Shown here: positions 6,317-15,017 of the stretch, one piece after another
Position numbering within the stretch: the stretch's first letter is position 1
Layout: each line of letters opens with the position of its first letter
Assembly: GCA_003210115.1 (NCBI GenBank)
Contig: QCNM01000003.1
Location: 1-54,189, forward strand
From: SAR116 cluster bacterium AG-426-A06
GTDB taxonomy: Bacteria > Pseudomonadota > Alphaproteobacteria > Puniceispirillales > Marisalimonadaceae
Reading direction: 5' to 3'
Length of the DNA: 54,189 nucleotides
Notes under the pieces: model-generated
Databases searched by the model: none
Seen by the model: the letters and a program-made list of their open reading frames with translations, nothing else
Told to the model about the DNA's origin: nothing
Position numbers and translations under genes: made by a program

Positions 6317-6426
6317 ACTAGTTATAACTAGTTAGACATATTAGTTAGATTAGTAAATAACTAGTTAAATTAGTTATAGTTATATTAGTAATAAATAGCT
6401 AGTTATATTAGTTATAGTTATATTAG
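6317..6426. repeat. AT-rich iterated repeats and palindrome
   Basis: ACTAGTTATAACTAGT (6317-6332) is a perfect 16-bp palindrome. The 19-bp word TTAGTTATAGTTATATTAG occurs exactly at 6370-6388 and 6408-6426. Variants of AGTTATA and TTAGTTA fill the space between. The block lies between the ARH-like gene and the integrase module. It could be iterons of an element origin, protein-binding sites, or a simple-sequence expansion. Confidence 0.55.
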
Positions 6427-6504
6427 ATCTAATAGTTATGTCATTAGTTGTTAGAACTTACTTTATCCAGTTCAGTTTTTGTTTTATTCACTAAATAGTA
6501 TTTT

Positions 6505-6588
6505 AAGCGTGCACACTTTGTAAAAATATTTTTAGTATAATTTTATGTGGCACAACAAATCTAAGCTTGTTTAAAGCGTGCACGCTTT
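6505..6588. promoter_or_regulatory. paired GCGTGCAC palindromic sites
   Basis: AAGCGTGCACACTTTG (6505-6520) and AAAGCGTGCACGCTTT (6573-6588, a perfect 16-bp palindrome) repeat the same core 68 bp apart. The second is followed by a T-run on the plus strand and could act as a short terminator hairpin. As a pair they look like operator sites next to the integrase module. Confidence 0.45.
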
Positions 6589-6604
6589 TTATTTATGAAT
6601 TAAT

Positions 6605-6823
6605 TTAGTTTTTAAGTGCTTTATGTTTTAGATGTTGCGTTACTTGCTGTTGGACACTAAGAATATCAGTTTTTCCAGTCTCAAGTTGATACTTCAAATA
6701 TTGCCTTCCTAAGGCATGTAAATTATTTTTGCATTCCATGGAACAATATTTTTGAGTACTACCTCTGTTACTTTTAATAATAAAAGTTTTGCTACAATAT
6801 CTACATTTTTTTAAGTTATTCAC
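6605..6823 (-). CDS. small zinc-finger-like protein
   Basis: A 72-residue protein with a four-cysteine zinc-ribbon-like N-terminus. CRYC begins near residue 7, a basic spacer (KSNRGSTQK) follows, and then YCSMEC; this resembles FCS/MYM-type or HNH-associated fingers. The rest is helical and ends KHKALKN. It lies 8 bp downstream of the integrase C-terminal fragment on the same strand and is probably co-transcribed with it. The function is probably DNA binding connected with integration or excision, by position only. Confidence 0.62.
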   Translation of the reverse strand: MNNLKKCRYCSKTFIIKSNRGSTQKYCSMECKNNLHALGRQYLKYQLETGKTDILSVQQQVTQHLKHKALKN

Positions 6824-6830
6824 TTTATCC

Positions 6831-8017
6831 TTACTTTAATTTAGATGTTAAAAATTTATTCCATTCATTCATAATCTCAATTCTCTTGGAAAGGAGATTG
6901 CTCCTAAGATAAGCTTTTTCAACTTTGTTTTTGTTAGTATGGGCTAGGCAAAGCTCAACAGCTCGTCTGGAGTAATTATGATTTTCTTCAGCCCAATTTC
7001 TAAAAGAAGATCTAAATCCATGTGGCACCGTGTCTTTGAAATAGTTAGGTAAATTTTTCATAAGAAAATATCTCATGGTGTTATTACAAATATGAGTTGT
7101 CTTTTTGGCATTTAAAAAAATAAAAGGGGAGGCGTTATTCTTTTCTATTAAGTTTAAAACCCTTAAAGCAAGGTCATTGAGTGGCACGGTATGCTCCTGT
7201 CTCATCTTCATTCTGTGAGCTGGTATAATCCAGACTTTATCTTTTAGATTAATTTCATTCCATGTTGATCCAATGATCTCATTCGTCCTACATGCTGTCG
7301 TAATTAGGAGAGCAAGTGCGAGGGATGGGGTGGTGTGGGGGTTAATCAGTTTTGGAATTAAAAAGGGGAGCCCCGGTAATCTAAAGATCTTAAATGCTGT
7401 ACTGACAAAGATTTACTTACCTTCGGAAGTAAAAATTCTAAGTTATCTTTAAGAGATGCTGGGTTTGGTCTATCCATAAAGTTAGAAGCAATACAATAAG
7501 AAAAAATTCTCTCAAGTCTTTGTCTTACGCGTGAAGCTGTTTCGTGTTTCGAAGACCAGGTAGGTTTTAATATGCTTAAGACGTGATGTGTCTTAATTTC
7601 TGATGGTGCTAAATCACCAATAATTGGATCAGCATAAGTTTTTAATGTATTTATCCATTGGTTTTTATGTTCACTGTTTGACCACTCAACTTGAAACGTT
7701 TCTATGAACTCGTCACGAATTTTCTTAAAAGTAATACTTTTTCTTTTAAGCTCTATCTGTTTTTCTTTTTTCAGTTTTATCGGATCTTTGCCTTCATAAA
7801 TAATTTTTTTGGCATTAACTAATTTTTGTCTTGCATCACTTAATGTGACAATAGGGAATTTTCCTAAACCCATATCTTTTGATTTACCAAACATAGAATA
7901 TCTAAAGACCCAATTTTTATTGTTTTTTTTATCAACACGAAGACGTAAGCCGTCTCCATCACTGTAAATACCTTTTTGTTTTATTTTATTTATTTCGTTA
8001 GCTTTTAATAATCCCAT
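6831..8017 (-). pseudogene. P4-type tyrosine integrase, split by a frameshift (int1)
   Basis: The two halves together equal the intact 392-residue integrase at 30910-32088. Residues 1 to about 212 lie in 7358-8017 (DGEGL-type N-terminal arm domain, core-binding domain up to LDYRGSPF). The rest is in another frame from about 7360 to 6831. The second frame restores ITTACRTNEIIGSTWNEI with the first catalytic Arg, HGFRSSFRNWAEE with His-x-x-Arg, and LAHTNKNKVEKAYLRS with the tyrosine. The shift falls in a run of C and T at 7358-7375. Unless this is a sequencing error the integrase is dead. It reads leftwards from att-like repeat R1, as int2 does from tRNA-Ser. Confidence 0.85.
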
Positions 8018-8183
8018 TATCTAATTCTAATCCCTCATTTAGTCCCTGGTTTTTACTTTTTCTAATTCATTGAATTTATTATACAATTTTTTCAGAAATA
8101 GAACAAGTCATTGTTTTTATTGAATAAAATAGGCTTCTATAGGTTTCATTGGAGCTCTATTGTATTCCTTGGAATGAGTATAA

Positions 8184-8278
8184 TGGCGGAGGAAACCTCC
8201 TCGTTATTTAATCTTAATCATCTGATTTACTTATATTTTATAGACTATTTATTTTTCAGTCTACAATTTAGTCTACAA
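8184..8278. repeat. att-like repeat R1
   Basis: It begins TGGCGGAGG, identical to the plus-strand copy of the tRNA-Ser 3' end at 32231, and continues AAACCTCCTCGTTATT. Next comes a shared middle (CTTAATCATCTGATTTACTT, then TTTTATAGACTA). It ends with two GTCTACAA boxes at 8259-8266 and 8271-8278, 12 bp apart. It lies 167 bp from the start codon of the broken integrase, close to the 143 bp between tRNA-Ser and int2. This is the expected picture of a recombination junction. The rest of the 8018-8339 gap holds nothing else visible. Confidence 0.75.
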
Positions 8279-8339
8279 AAATATTTAAAATTCTTGTAAT
8301 TTGGATAAGTCTGTAATGACATTTTTAAATAATCTATTA

Positions 8340-10070
8340 TTATCTTAAATTAAGAATTTCCATCATTTTTTCCCTCATTACAAATTTTTGTGGTTTTCCA
8401 GTAATAGTCATTGGTAATTCCTTAACAACTTCAAAAAACTTAGGTATTTTAAAATGAGCTATTTTTCCATGGCAAAATTTTTCTAATTCATTTTTGTCAA
8501 TCTTAAACCCTTCTTTTAGAACAATCCATGCACAAACTATTTCTCCTAGTTTCTCATCAGGAACTCCAAATACTTGTGCCTCACTTATTTTTGGATGTAA
8601 GAATAAAAACTCTTCTATTTCTCTGGGATATATATTTTCTCCACCTCTAATAATCATATCTTTAAGACGACCTGTAATAGTACAAAAACCATCTTCATCA
8701 AAAACACCTAAATCACCAGTATGCATCCATCCGTCATTTATCACTTCATTTGTTGTATTAGCATCATTCCAATACTCCTTCATCACTGAATAACCTCGAG
8801 TACATAGTTCACCTTGTTCGCCAATAGAGACAATTTTATTATATTTGTCTACTATCTTAACTTCTAGATGTGGATGAACGCGTCCAACAGTTTTACATCT
8901 TTTTTCAGTAGGATCGTTAATAAAACTTTGAAAAGACACAGGAGAAGTTTCAGTCATTCCATAACATATTGTTACTTCTTTCATATTCATTAAATCATTT
9001 ACCTTTTTCATTACTTCGATTGGGCATAGTGCTCCAGCCATGATACCTGTTCTCATATTAGATAAATCACTTGACGATTTATTTAATTCTTCGAGTATGG
9101 CAACAAACATGGTTGGTACTCCATATAATGCAGTACATTTTTCTTTAACTAAAACACCTAACGTTTCTTTAGCATCGAAAGATTCCCCTGGAAAAATCAT
9201 AGCTGCCCCTTTGCTAACGGCACCTAAAACACCCATCACCATGCCAAAACAATGATAAAGTGGCACTGGTAATGCTAAACGATCTTTTTCAGTAAGCTTG
9301 ATTCTATCTGTAACAAAACTTCCATTATTCACAATGTTGTAGTGAGATAAAGTTGCTCCTTTTGGTTGTCCAGTTGTTCCGGAAGTAAATTGAATATTGA
9401 TTGCATCATCAGGCTTTAATGTTTTATCGATTTCAATAAGTTTTTGTTTTTCTTTATCCCCTCCAAGGTTAAAAATCTCTTCAAACATCCATACACCAGC
9501 ATAATTTTCATCCGCCTCATCTATCAGAATTACATGATTAAGTTGAGGTAGATTTTTGGTTTTAAGTTTACCTTTTTTTGATTTCCTTAATTCTGGAGCC
9601 AATGAGAGTATCATGTTAAAATAGTCTGAACTTTTAAAATTTTTTGCCAATATTAAAGCCTTGCAACCAACTTTGTTGAGAGAATATTCTAACTCAGAAA
9701 GTCTATAAGCGGGATTGATATTTACTAAAATAACTCCTATACGAGCAGTTGCAAACTGTGTTAATACCCATTCTAAACGATTAGGAGACCAGATACCTAA
9801 TCTATCTCCCTTTTTTAACCCTATTTTAATGAATCCAATTGCCAATTTATCAACCATAAAGTCAAATTCTTTATAGTTTAGTCTGTGATCTGGGAAAATA
9901 AAAGCATCTCTTAGAGCAAACTTAGAGACTGTTTTTTTCAAAAGATTTGATATTGTGCAATTTACTAGTGGAGGTGAACTAGACCCTTTAACGTGTGAAT
10001 GTTTATCAACTGGCTTTAGATTATTGTGATCGTTTTTTAGATCTGTAAAAATACTTTCTTCTAAAGTCAT
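8340..10070 (-). CDS. acyl-CoA synthetase (AMP-forming, long/medium-chain type)
   Basis: A 576-residue ANL-superfamily ligase that activates a carboxylic acid to its CoA thioester through an acyl-adenylate. The P-loop TSGTTGQPKGA lies near residue 230, YGMTETSP near 370, HTGDLG near 450, the hinge region GRLKDMIIRGGENIYPREIE near 465, and the C-terminal catalytic lysine in TITGKPQK. The overall pattern is closest to ACSF2-like fatty-acyl-CoA synthetases. The start at 10070 is chosen because TCTAAAGGAGAAAAAATG puts AAAGGAG six bases before it; an ATG six codons upstream contains that site inside the frame. It stands between two att-like repeats as a single-gene unit. Confidence 0.9.
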   Translation of the reverse strand: MTLEESIFTDLKNDHNNLKPVDKHSHVKGSSSPPLVNCTISNLLKKTVSKFALRDAFIFPDHRLNYKEFDFMVDKLAIGFIKIGLKKGDRLGIWSPNRLEWVLTQFATARIGVILVNINPAYRLSELEYSLNKVGCKALILAKNFKSSDYFNMILSLAPELRKSKKGKLKTKNLPQLNHVILIDEADENYAGVWMFEEIFNLGGDKEKQKLIEIDKTLKPDDAINIQFTSGTTGQPKGATLSHYNIVNNGSFVTDRIKLTEKDRLALPVPLYHCFGMVMGVLGAVSKGAAMIFPGESFDAKETLGVLVKEKCTALYGVPTMFVAILEELNKSSSDLSNMRTGIMAGALCPIEVMKKVNDLMNMKEVTICYGMTETSPVSFQSFINDPTEKRCKTVGRVHPHLEVKIVDKYNKIVSIGEQGELCTRGYSVMKEYWNDANTTNEVINDGWMHTGDLGVFDEDGFCTITGRLKDMIIRGGENIYPREIEEFLFLHPKISEAQVFGVPDEKLGEIVCAWIVLKEGFKIDKNELEKFCHGKIAHFKIPKFFEVVKELPMTITGKPQKFVMREKMMEILNLR

Positions 10071-10180
10071 TTTTTCTCCTTTAGACATGTGTGATTTAGA
10101 TATAAGAAATATTTATATTTCATCTAGTATACATCTATAAAATCTTCAATATCTCAAAATAATTATCCATTTATAAATAT

Positions 10181-10222
10181 TTTATAGCTTAATAGTTTTT
10201 CAGTCTACAATTTAGTCTACAA
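10181..10222. repeat. partial att-like repeat (box end only)
   Basis: TTTATAGCTTAATAGTTTTTC and then GTCTACAA at 10203-10210 and 10215-10222, with the same 12-bp spacing as the full repeats. The TGGCGGAG/CCTCCTCG half is missing, so this is a truncated copy. Confidence 0.65.
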
Positions 10223-10257
10223 TTTTATTATCTGTACTCAGAACTATAACAGTTTGT

Positions 10258-10368
10258 TTAATCAAGTGTTGCTATAACTTTATCTACATTACCCTTCAAT
10301 TGAGGTAATTGTTCTCTAAGATTTAAAGCAGCTTGTTCTTTAAAATTTTTAGATATATCAAACGAAAT
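10258..10368 (-). pseudogene. short C-terminal gene remnant
   Basis: A leftward frame with no usable start codon encodes ISFDISKNFKEQAALNLREQ, then LPQLKGNVDKVIATLD, and a stop. The residue pattern is protein-like (amphipathic helix, few Asn/Lys runs), so it probably is the tail of a lost gene. I cannot name the family. The remainder of 10071-10524 shows no other gene. Confidence 0.35.
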
Positions 10369-10524
10369 TTATTATTTAACTTAAATTATTTGTTTTTTTA
10401 ACATTTAGTTTATTTGTTGATTTGGATTAGATCTTTGGCTTAGAATATTTTATGTTTTATAGATTTAATGTAACTAAGTTTATTATATTTTTTTTACAAT
10501 CCTTTCATATTTATGGAGTAAATA

Positions 10525-12159
10525 GTGTTTACCTTTGAAAATGTTGATAGAAACTATGATGTAGCAAGTAAAAATTTTTCCCTTGATATACCAAAAATAT
10601 TTAACTTTGCCTTTGATGTTTTAGATGTTCGTGCTCAAAAAGCGGATAAAGAAGCTTTATTATCTATTGATACTGCGTCAGGAAATGTGTCATCCGTTAC
10701 TTATTCAGAATTATCAAAAGTCTCAGCTCAATTTGGTAAGGCTCTTTTGTCTCTTGGGTTAAAAAAAGGTGACGCAGCTTGTGTTCTAATTGGACGAAAT
10801 CCAAATTGGCATAAAGTACTTTTTGGTTGCATGAAGGTTGGTGTAATATCTATGCCAGGAACTAACTTGTTAACGGCCAAGGATATTGCCTATCGAATAA
10901 ATGAATCTCAAGCTAAAGCAGTTATTGTATCACCGATGCACGTTGAGAAGGTAAATAAAATTGTTGATCAATGTCCTTCTCTTAAATATTTAATTGTCAC
11001 TGGAAGCGCCTCAGGTGATTGGATTTCTTTTGAGACAATTTGTGAAGAGCAAGATACAGAACTAAGCTCTGCAGATTTGCCTCCTTTCTTATCTCACGAA
11101 ACGATGATGATATATTTCACTTCTGGGACAACAGCATTGCCAAAAATGGTGCCAAGGGACTTTGGTTATGCTTACGCTCATGCTGCTACTGCATTATTTT
11201 GGATGGACCTCAAAGAAAATGATATTCATTGGACTTTAACAGATACAGGATGGGCTAAGGCTGCTTGGGGAATCTTATTCCCACAAATGATGATTGGCTG
11301 CACGACTGTGTTATATGATTCACCTGACATGGATCCCGTGGAACATTTAAAGGCTATTAGTAATTATAATGTTAGTACTTTTTGCGCTCCTCCAACAGTA
11401 TATAGGTTGTTTGTTCAACAAGACCTCAAAAAATTCAACCTTTCATCCTTAAGAAGATGCCTTGGGGCAGGTGAGCCTTTAAACCCAGAAGTAATTCGTC
11501 AGTGGTTTGAAAACACAGGAACTGTAATCGCTGACGGTTATGGTCAAACTGAGACTATAAATATTGTCGGAAACTTTCCTGGTGTAAAATCCCGTTATGG
11601 CTCAATGGGAAAACCGGTCCCAGGTTTTGATATAAATATTATAGACGATGATGGTCATATTCTGCCCGATGGAGAGGTCGGACATATTGCTATTTGCACA
11701 AAAAAAAAATGGCCAGTAGGTCTTTTCCATGGGTATTTACAAAATAATCAACTTGTAACTGATTCTTTTCGTCATGGTTGGTATTATACTGGTGATACGG
11801 CATCTCGTGATAAGGACGGTTATCTTTGGTTTGTTGGTAGATCAGATGATCTAATTTCATCTGCAGGGTATAGAATTAGTCCTTTTGAAGTAGAAAGTGC
11901 TTTACTTGAACATGTAATGATTGCGGAAAGTGCTGTAGTAGGTGTCCCAGACGAAACAAGGGGTCAATTAGTAAAAGCATATATTGTTTTAGTTGAAGGT
12001 AAGAAGGGTTCTAACGAACTAGTAAAAGAAATTCAAGATTTTTGCAAAAACTTAACTGCGCCATATAAGTATCCAAGAAAAATTGAATTTGTTACTACTT
12101 TACCAAAAACTATATCTGGTAAAATTAGAAGAGTTGAGTTACGTGAAAATGAAAATTAA
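10525..12159 (+). CDS. acyl-CoA synthetase, ACSM (medium-chain) family
   Basis: A 544-residue AMP-forming acyl-CoA ligase. It starts with GTG at 10525, eight bases after GGAG. The P-loop reads YFTSGTTALPKM, in the ACSM style rather than the PKG form. The family-specific DTGWAKAAWGILFPQ follows, then DGYGQTETINIVG, YYTGDTASRDKDGYLWFVGR, the hinge SDDLISSAGYRISPFEVE, and the catalytic Lys in PKTISGKIRRVELR. These place it with medium-chain or aryl acid CoA ligases acting in the cytosol; the substrate is unknown. It reads away from the first ligase, with a repeat remnant between them, so they are not an operon. Confidence 0.9.
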   Translation: MFTFENVDRNYDVASKNFSLDIPKIFNFAFDVLDVRAQKADKEALLSIDTASGNVSSVTYSELSKVSAQFGKALLSLGLKKGDAACVLIGRNPNWHKVLFGCMKVGVISMPGTNLLTAKDIAYRINESQAKAVIVSPMHVEKVNKIVDQCPSLKYLIVTGSASGDWISFETICEEQDTELSSADLPPFLSHETMMIYFTSGTTALPKMVPRDFGYAYAHAATALFWMDLKENDIHWTLTDTGWAKAAWGILFPQMMIGCTTVLYDSPDMDPVEHLKAISNYNVSTFCAPPTVYRLFVQQDLKKFNLSSLRRCLGAGEPLNPEVIRQWFENTGTVIADGYGQTETINIVGNFPGVKSRYGSMGKPVPGFDINIIDDDGHILPDGEVGHIAICTKKKWPVGLFHGYLQNNQLVTDSFRHGWYYTGDTASRDKDGYLWFVGRSDDLISSAGYRISPFEVESALLEHVMIAESAVVGVPDETRGQLVKAYIVLVEGKKGSNELVKEIQDFCKNLTAPYKYPRKIEFVTTLPKTISGKIRRVELRENEN

Positions 12160-12222
12160 TAAATAAAAAATAAAGATTTCATAGAATTCATATCTAAATT
12201 ATATATAATTTTAATCAGTTTA

Positions 12223-12252
12223 AGTTTTTTCATGTCATCTCCAGTCTACAAC
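12223..12252 (-). pseudogene. relic of an integrase 5' end
   Basis: The stretch from GTTTTTTCATGTCATCTCCA to GTCTACAAC matches 32078-32107, which spans the start codon and upstream region of the intact integrase. The matching start codon is CAT 12231-12233 on the minus strand. Coding homology is lost immediately downstream, so the gene body has been deleted. Like both other integrases it lies just left of a TGGCGGAG repeat (R2 at 12473). The rest of 12253-12472 has a GC-richer patch with GGGGCCC but no gene. Confidence 0.65.
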
Positions 12253-12472
12253 AAGGTGTGCCAGACAACCTGATGGTGTTAGAGCAATCCAAAGGGCAAA
12301 CAAAACTTCATACAAAAGGACGCTTAATCTAATCGCTTCTAGTTTTTTACCCCCCCACGATCTCTTAGGGAAAAGCAAGAAAACTTTGCCACCTTACTGT
12401 GGGGCCCTTTGTGGAACCATAATGTTTATAATTATATAAAGCATTGTTTTTAATAGATTAAATTTATATTTA

Positions 12473-12567
12473 TGGCGGAGGGAACCTCCTCGTTATTCAA
12501 TCTTAATCATCTGATTTACTTATATTTTATAGACTAATCATTAACCAGTCTACAATTTAGTCTACAA
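12473..12567. repeat. att-like repeat R2
   Basis: It begins TGGCGGAGGGA, eleven bases identical to the tRNA-Ser end at 32231-32241, then ACCTCCTCGTTATTCAATC and the shared middle. GTCTACAA boxes lie at 12548-12555 and 12560-12567. It is the closest copy to R1, differing at only a few positions. Confidence 0.78.
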
Positions 12568-12622
12568 ATATATTTTCTATAATTGTTTGTTTTAAATAAA
12601 AAGTTTTATAAAAAATCAAATA

Positions 12623-13405
12623 TTAGCTATTTAAATATTTCATAAATTCTTTTATCGTGTTGTTTGTTTCTGTAGGATGTGTGCAATTTGGTCCATGAGG
12701 TCCATCAATCTCAACAAGTTTAAATAAATTAGGAACTCTTTTGGATAAGGCTCTTGCTTTATCAATTGTAATTGCAGAATCGTTTTTGCCATGAATAATT
12801 AAAATAGGGCACTTAATGTCTTTCAACTTATGAGTTATATTATCTCTTAAAAGGAGAGCGTGAGCAGGATATTTTATATTAGTGCGATCTGAATTTTCCC
12901 AATATTCAATCCATTTTAATTTTTGTGGGTCGTCTCCAAAATAGATTTCACCAACAGCTTCTGCTGCTTCACCTAAAACTTTTGAATTACACCAATGTTC
13001 TGTTAAATCTGAAAACTCAATTTGTTCATCATTAGTAAAGGTACCCGAATCACTTCCAATTAGAATTATGCCTTTGACCATATCAGGCTTTGTCAAATAA
13101 GCTCTAAGTGATATGAAACCACCTTTACTTACACCCGCAAATACTGCCTCTGAAATGTTAAGATGATTTAATAAAGAAATTGCATCATTTGCAGAGTCCC
13201 AATAAGTAAAATATTTGTTTGTTACTGATTTGCCAAACCCTCTTTCATCCCAGGCTACACATCTATAGGTGTCTTTTAAAACATTTACTTGTTTATCAAA
13301 ACTCGTTAGATTTAAAAAAAAACCATGACTAAAAATAATGACAGGTTTATTTCCACCTGTATCTATATAATTAATTTTATTACCATTTATATCAGCTATC
13401 GGCAT
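12623..13405 (-). CDS. alpha/beta hydrolase
   Basis: A 260-residue alpha/beta-hydrolase-fold enzyme. The oxyanion block SHGFF is near residue 27 and DERGFGKS near 53. The nucleophile elbow GVSKGG has Ser at about 93. The acid is Asp at about 209 in IIHGKNDSA, and the likely catalytic His is in GPHGPNCTHP near 237-243. Length and layout fit esterases, 3-oxoadipate enol-lactonases and related hydrolases; the substrate cannot be told. There is no signal peptide, so it is cytosolic. It is divergent from the DsbA-like gene at 13607 across a 200-bp gap, and the two lie together between repeats R2 and R3. Confidence 0.88.
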   Translation of the reverse strand: MPIADINGNKINYIDTGGNKPVIIFSHGFFLNLTSFDKQVNVLKDTYRCVAWDERGFGKSVTNKYFTYWDSANDAISLLNHLNISEAVFAGVSKGGFISLRAYLTKPDMVKGIILIGSDSGTFTNDEQIEFSDLTEHWCNSKVLGEAAEAVGEIYFGDDPQKLKWIEYWENSDRTNIKYPAHALLLRDNITHKLKDIKCPILIIHGKNDSAITIDKARALSKRVPNLFKLVEIDGPHGPNCTHPTETNNTIKEFMKYLNS

Positions 13406-13606
13406 TTTAGAATAGGTACAATTATTTTAATTTAAGAAATTTAAGACAAAGAATATATTCATGTCATTATTAAAAAATAAATGTCCAACAAAAACAAGTT
13501 TTTAATATTTATTAAAAAAATTTAAAAAGTACATTAATTGGGCATTTTTATTATTAAAATAAATTGCAACTTTACACAATCATGACTAAGTTAGATTATT
13601 ATTGAG

Positions 13607-14233
13607 ATGAAAAATAAGATTGAATATTTTTTTGATTGTAGTAGCCCTTGGACTTATCTAGCTTTTAAAGGGATAACAGATTTATCAAAAAGAAAAGATT
13701 TTGAAATTATTTGGAAGCCTATTTTAGTTGGAGGTATTTTTAATACAACTAACCCAAGTGTTTATGAGGCAAGAAATAACCCAAACCCAGTTAAGGAAAA
13801 ATTAAAATACTATTTTGAAGATTTAAAAGACTGGTGTCACTTTAGAAATATTATAATCAACCACGATGGTTTTGGGGAAGGCTTTTCTCCAAAAGTTTTT
13901 CCTGTAAACACTGTTAAAGCGATGAGGGGTGCCTTTATGTTTATAGATAAAGGGGGTATTGAAAATTACGTTAATTCAATATTTTATGCATATTGGACTG
14001 ATGGCTTAGATATATCCTTAGAAGAAAATCTTATTAAGATTGTTGAAAATTTAGATATAAATCCTAACAAGTTTTTAAATTTTCTTCAGCAACAAGACAC
14101 TAAGGATAGACTAAAAGATAACACTCAAGAACTCGTAGATCGTGGAGGGTTTGGGTCACCAACTTTCTTTTTAAATGAAAACAAAATGTACTTTGGTCAA
14201 GACAGAATTCTTCTTATAGAAAGTCAACTTTAA
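13607..14233 (+). CDS. 2-hydroxychromene-2-carboxylate isomerase / kappa-GST-like protein
   Basis: A 208-residue DsbA-like thioredoxin-fold protein of the HCCA isomerase/kappa-class GST family. The start YFFDCSSPWTYLAFKGI carries the Ser-Pro active-site region typical of these glutathione-dependent isomerases rather than a CxxC oxidoreductase motif. The C-terminal GSPTFFLNENKMYFGQDRI is diagnostic for the family. Known members isomerise 2-hydroxychromene-2-carboxylate in naphthalene breakdown, but most genomic members have unknown aromatic or other substrates. It is the rightward partner of the alpha/beta hydrolase and is followed closely by repeat R3. Confidence 0.88.
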   Translation: MKNKIEYFFDCSSPWTYLAFKGITDLSKRKDFEIIWKPILVGGIFNTTNPSVYEARNNPNPVKEKLKYYFEDLKDWCHFRNIIINHDGFGEGFSPKVFPVNTVKAMRGAFMFIDKGGIENYVNSIFYAYWTDGLDISLEENLIKIVENLDINPNKFLNFLQQQDTKDRLKDNTQELVDRGGFGSPTFFLNENKMYFGQDRILLIESQL

Positions 14234-14246
14234 GAAGTCAACTTAT

Positions 14247-14341
14247 TGGCTGAGACAAGCTCATCGTTATTTCATCTTAATCATCTGTTTCACTTGTATT
14301 TTATGGACTATTAGTTTTTCAATCCACATTTTAGTCAACAA
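14247..14341. repeat. att-like repeat R3 (degenerate)
   Basis: TGGCTGAGACAAGCTCATCG is a diverged version of the TGGCGGAGG...CCTCCTCG opening. It is followed by TTATTTCATCTTAATCATCT and a decayed box end (AATCCACATTTTAGTCAACAA). It starts 13 bp after the stop of the isomerase gene. Confidence 0.65.
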
Positions 14342-14376
14342 ATATGTTATAAATTTATTCTTATTCATTTTATAAA

Positions 14377-14751
14377 CTAGTCTAAAATTATATCTGATAT
14401 AGCATACATTTTCCATCCATCATTAGTTTTAGTAAATGCATAGAAAACTGTATATTTTTCTATTACCGATTTATCTTTTCTTATCCTGGTACCACTACTG
14501 ATAACATGACCTTTAGTAGAATTTGTACCATGAGTGTAAGTATTTGTGTCAATTGTAGTATCCCATTGTTTGCTATCCATCATTTCTTTTGGTTTGACTG
14601 GGAAAGTATTTAACGATTTACATTCTCCATCAGCAATATATGTAATAGGGAATTTAACTAATGAATTGATGCCATCCATATCGTTGTTTAGAAAATATAC
14701 TAAATATTTTTCATACGCTTTCAGAACTTCTTTTTCATTATTTTCACTCAT
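14377..14751 (-). CDS. NTF2-like (SnoaL-type) small protein
   Basis: A 124-residue protein. A helical start (KEVLKAYEKYLVYFLNNDMD) and alternating beta-strands ending TKTNDGWKMYAISDIILD give the cone-shaped NTF2/SnoaL outline. The final WKMYAISD block is typical of the fold. Such proteins serve as small isomerases, hydratases or ligand binders; no catalytic residues can be assigned. It occupies the unit between repeats R3 and R4 alone. Confidence 0.65.
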   Translation of the reverse strand: MSENNEKEVLKAYEKYLVYFLNNDMDGINSLVKFPITYIADGECKSLNTFPVKPKEMMDSKQWDTTIDTNTYTHGTNSTKGHVISSGTRIRKDKSVIEKYTVFYAFTKTNDGWKMYAISDIILD

Positions 14752-14842
14752 TCAATAAACACTCCAGCGAAACAAACATCATCAATGTTCTTACAAAGGA
14801 CGTACTCCTATACTAATATAATTTTATAAAAATGTTAATTCT

Positions 14843-14938
14843 ATGAAGGAGACAACCTCCTCATTATTCCATCTTAATCATCTGATTTAGTTAGATTTTA
14901 TAGTCTAATCATTATTCAGTCTACAATTTAGTCAATAA
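14843..14938. repeat. att-like repeat R4
   Basis: TGAAGGAGACAACCTCCTCA opens the copy, followed by the shared middle (CATCTTAATCATCTGATTTA). The box end has an intact GTCTACAA at 14919-14926 and a decayed GTCAATAA at 14931-14938, again 12 bp apart. It leads straight into the leader of the gene at 15018. Confidence 0.72.
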
Positions 14939-15017
14939 GTATTTTATAGATTAACTTTTATTCAATCTATAAATTCGTCTAAAATGAAAACACATTTTTT
15001 AAATTAGGAGATATAGA

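Noticed and set aside
6317-6426. CRISPR-like or minisatellite array
   Set aside because: Units are short, AT-only and irregularly spaced, so iterons or simple sequence are more likely.
12341-12420. Possible terminator or tRNA-like structure around GGGGCCC
   Set aside because: The local GC content is higher, but I could not build a convincing long stem with a T-run or a cloverleaf.
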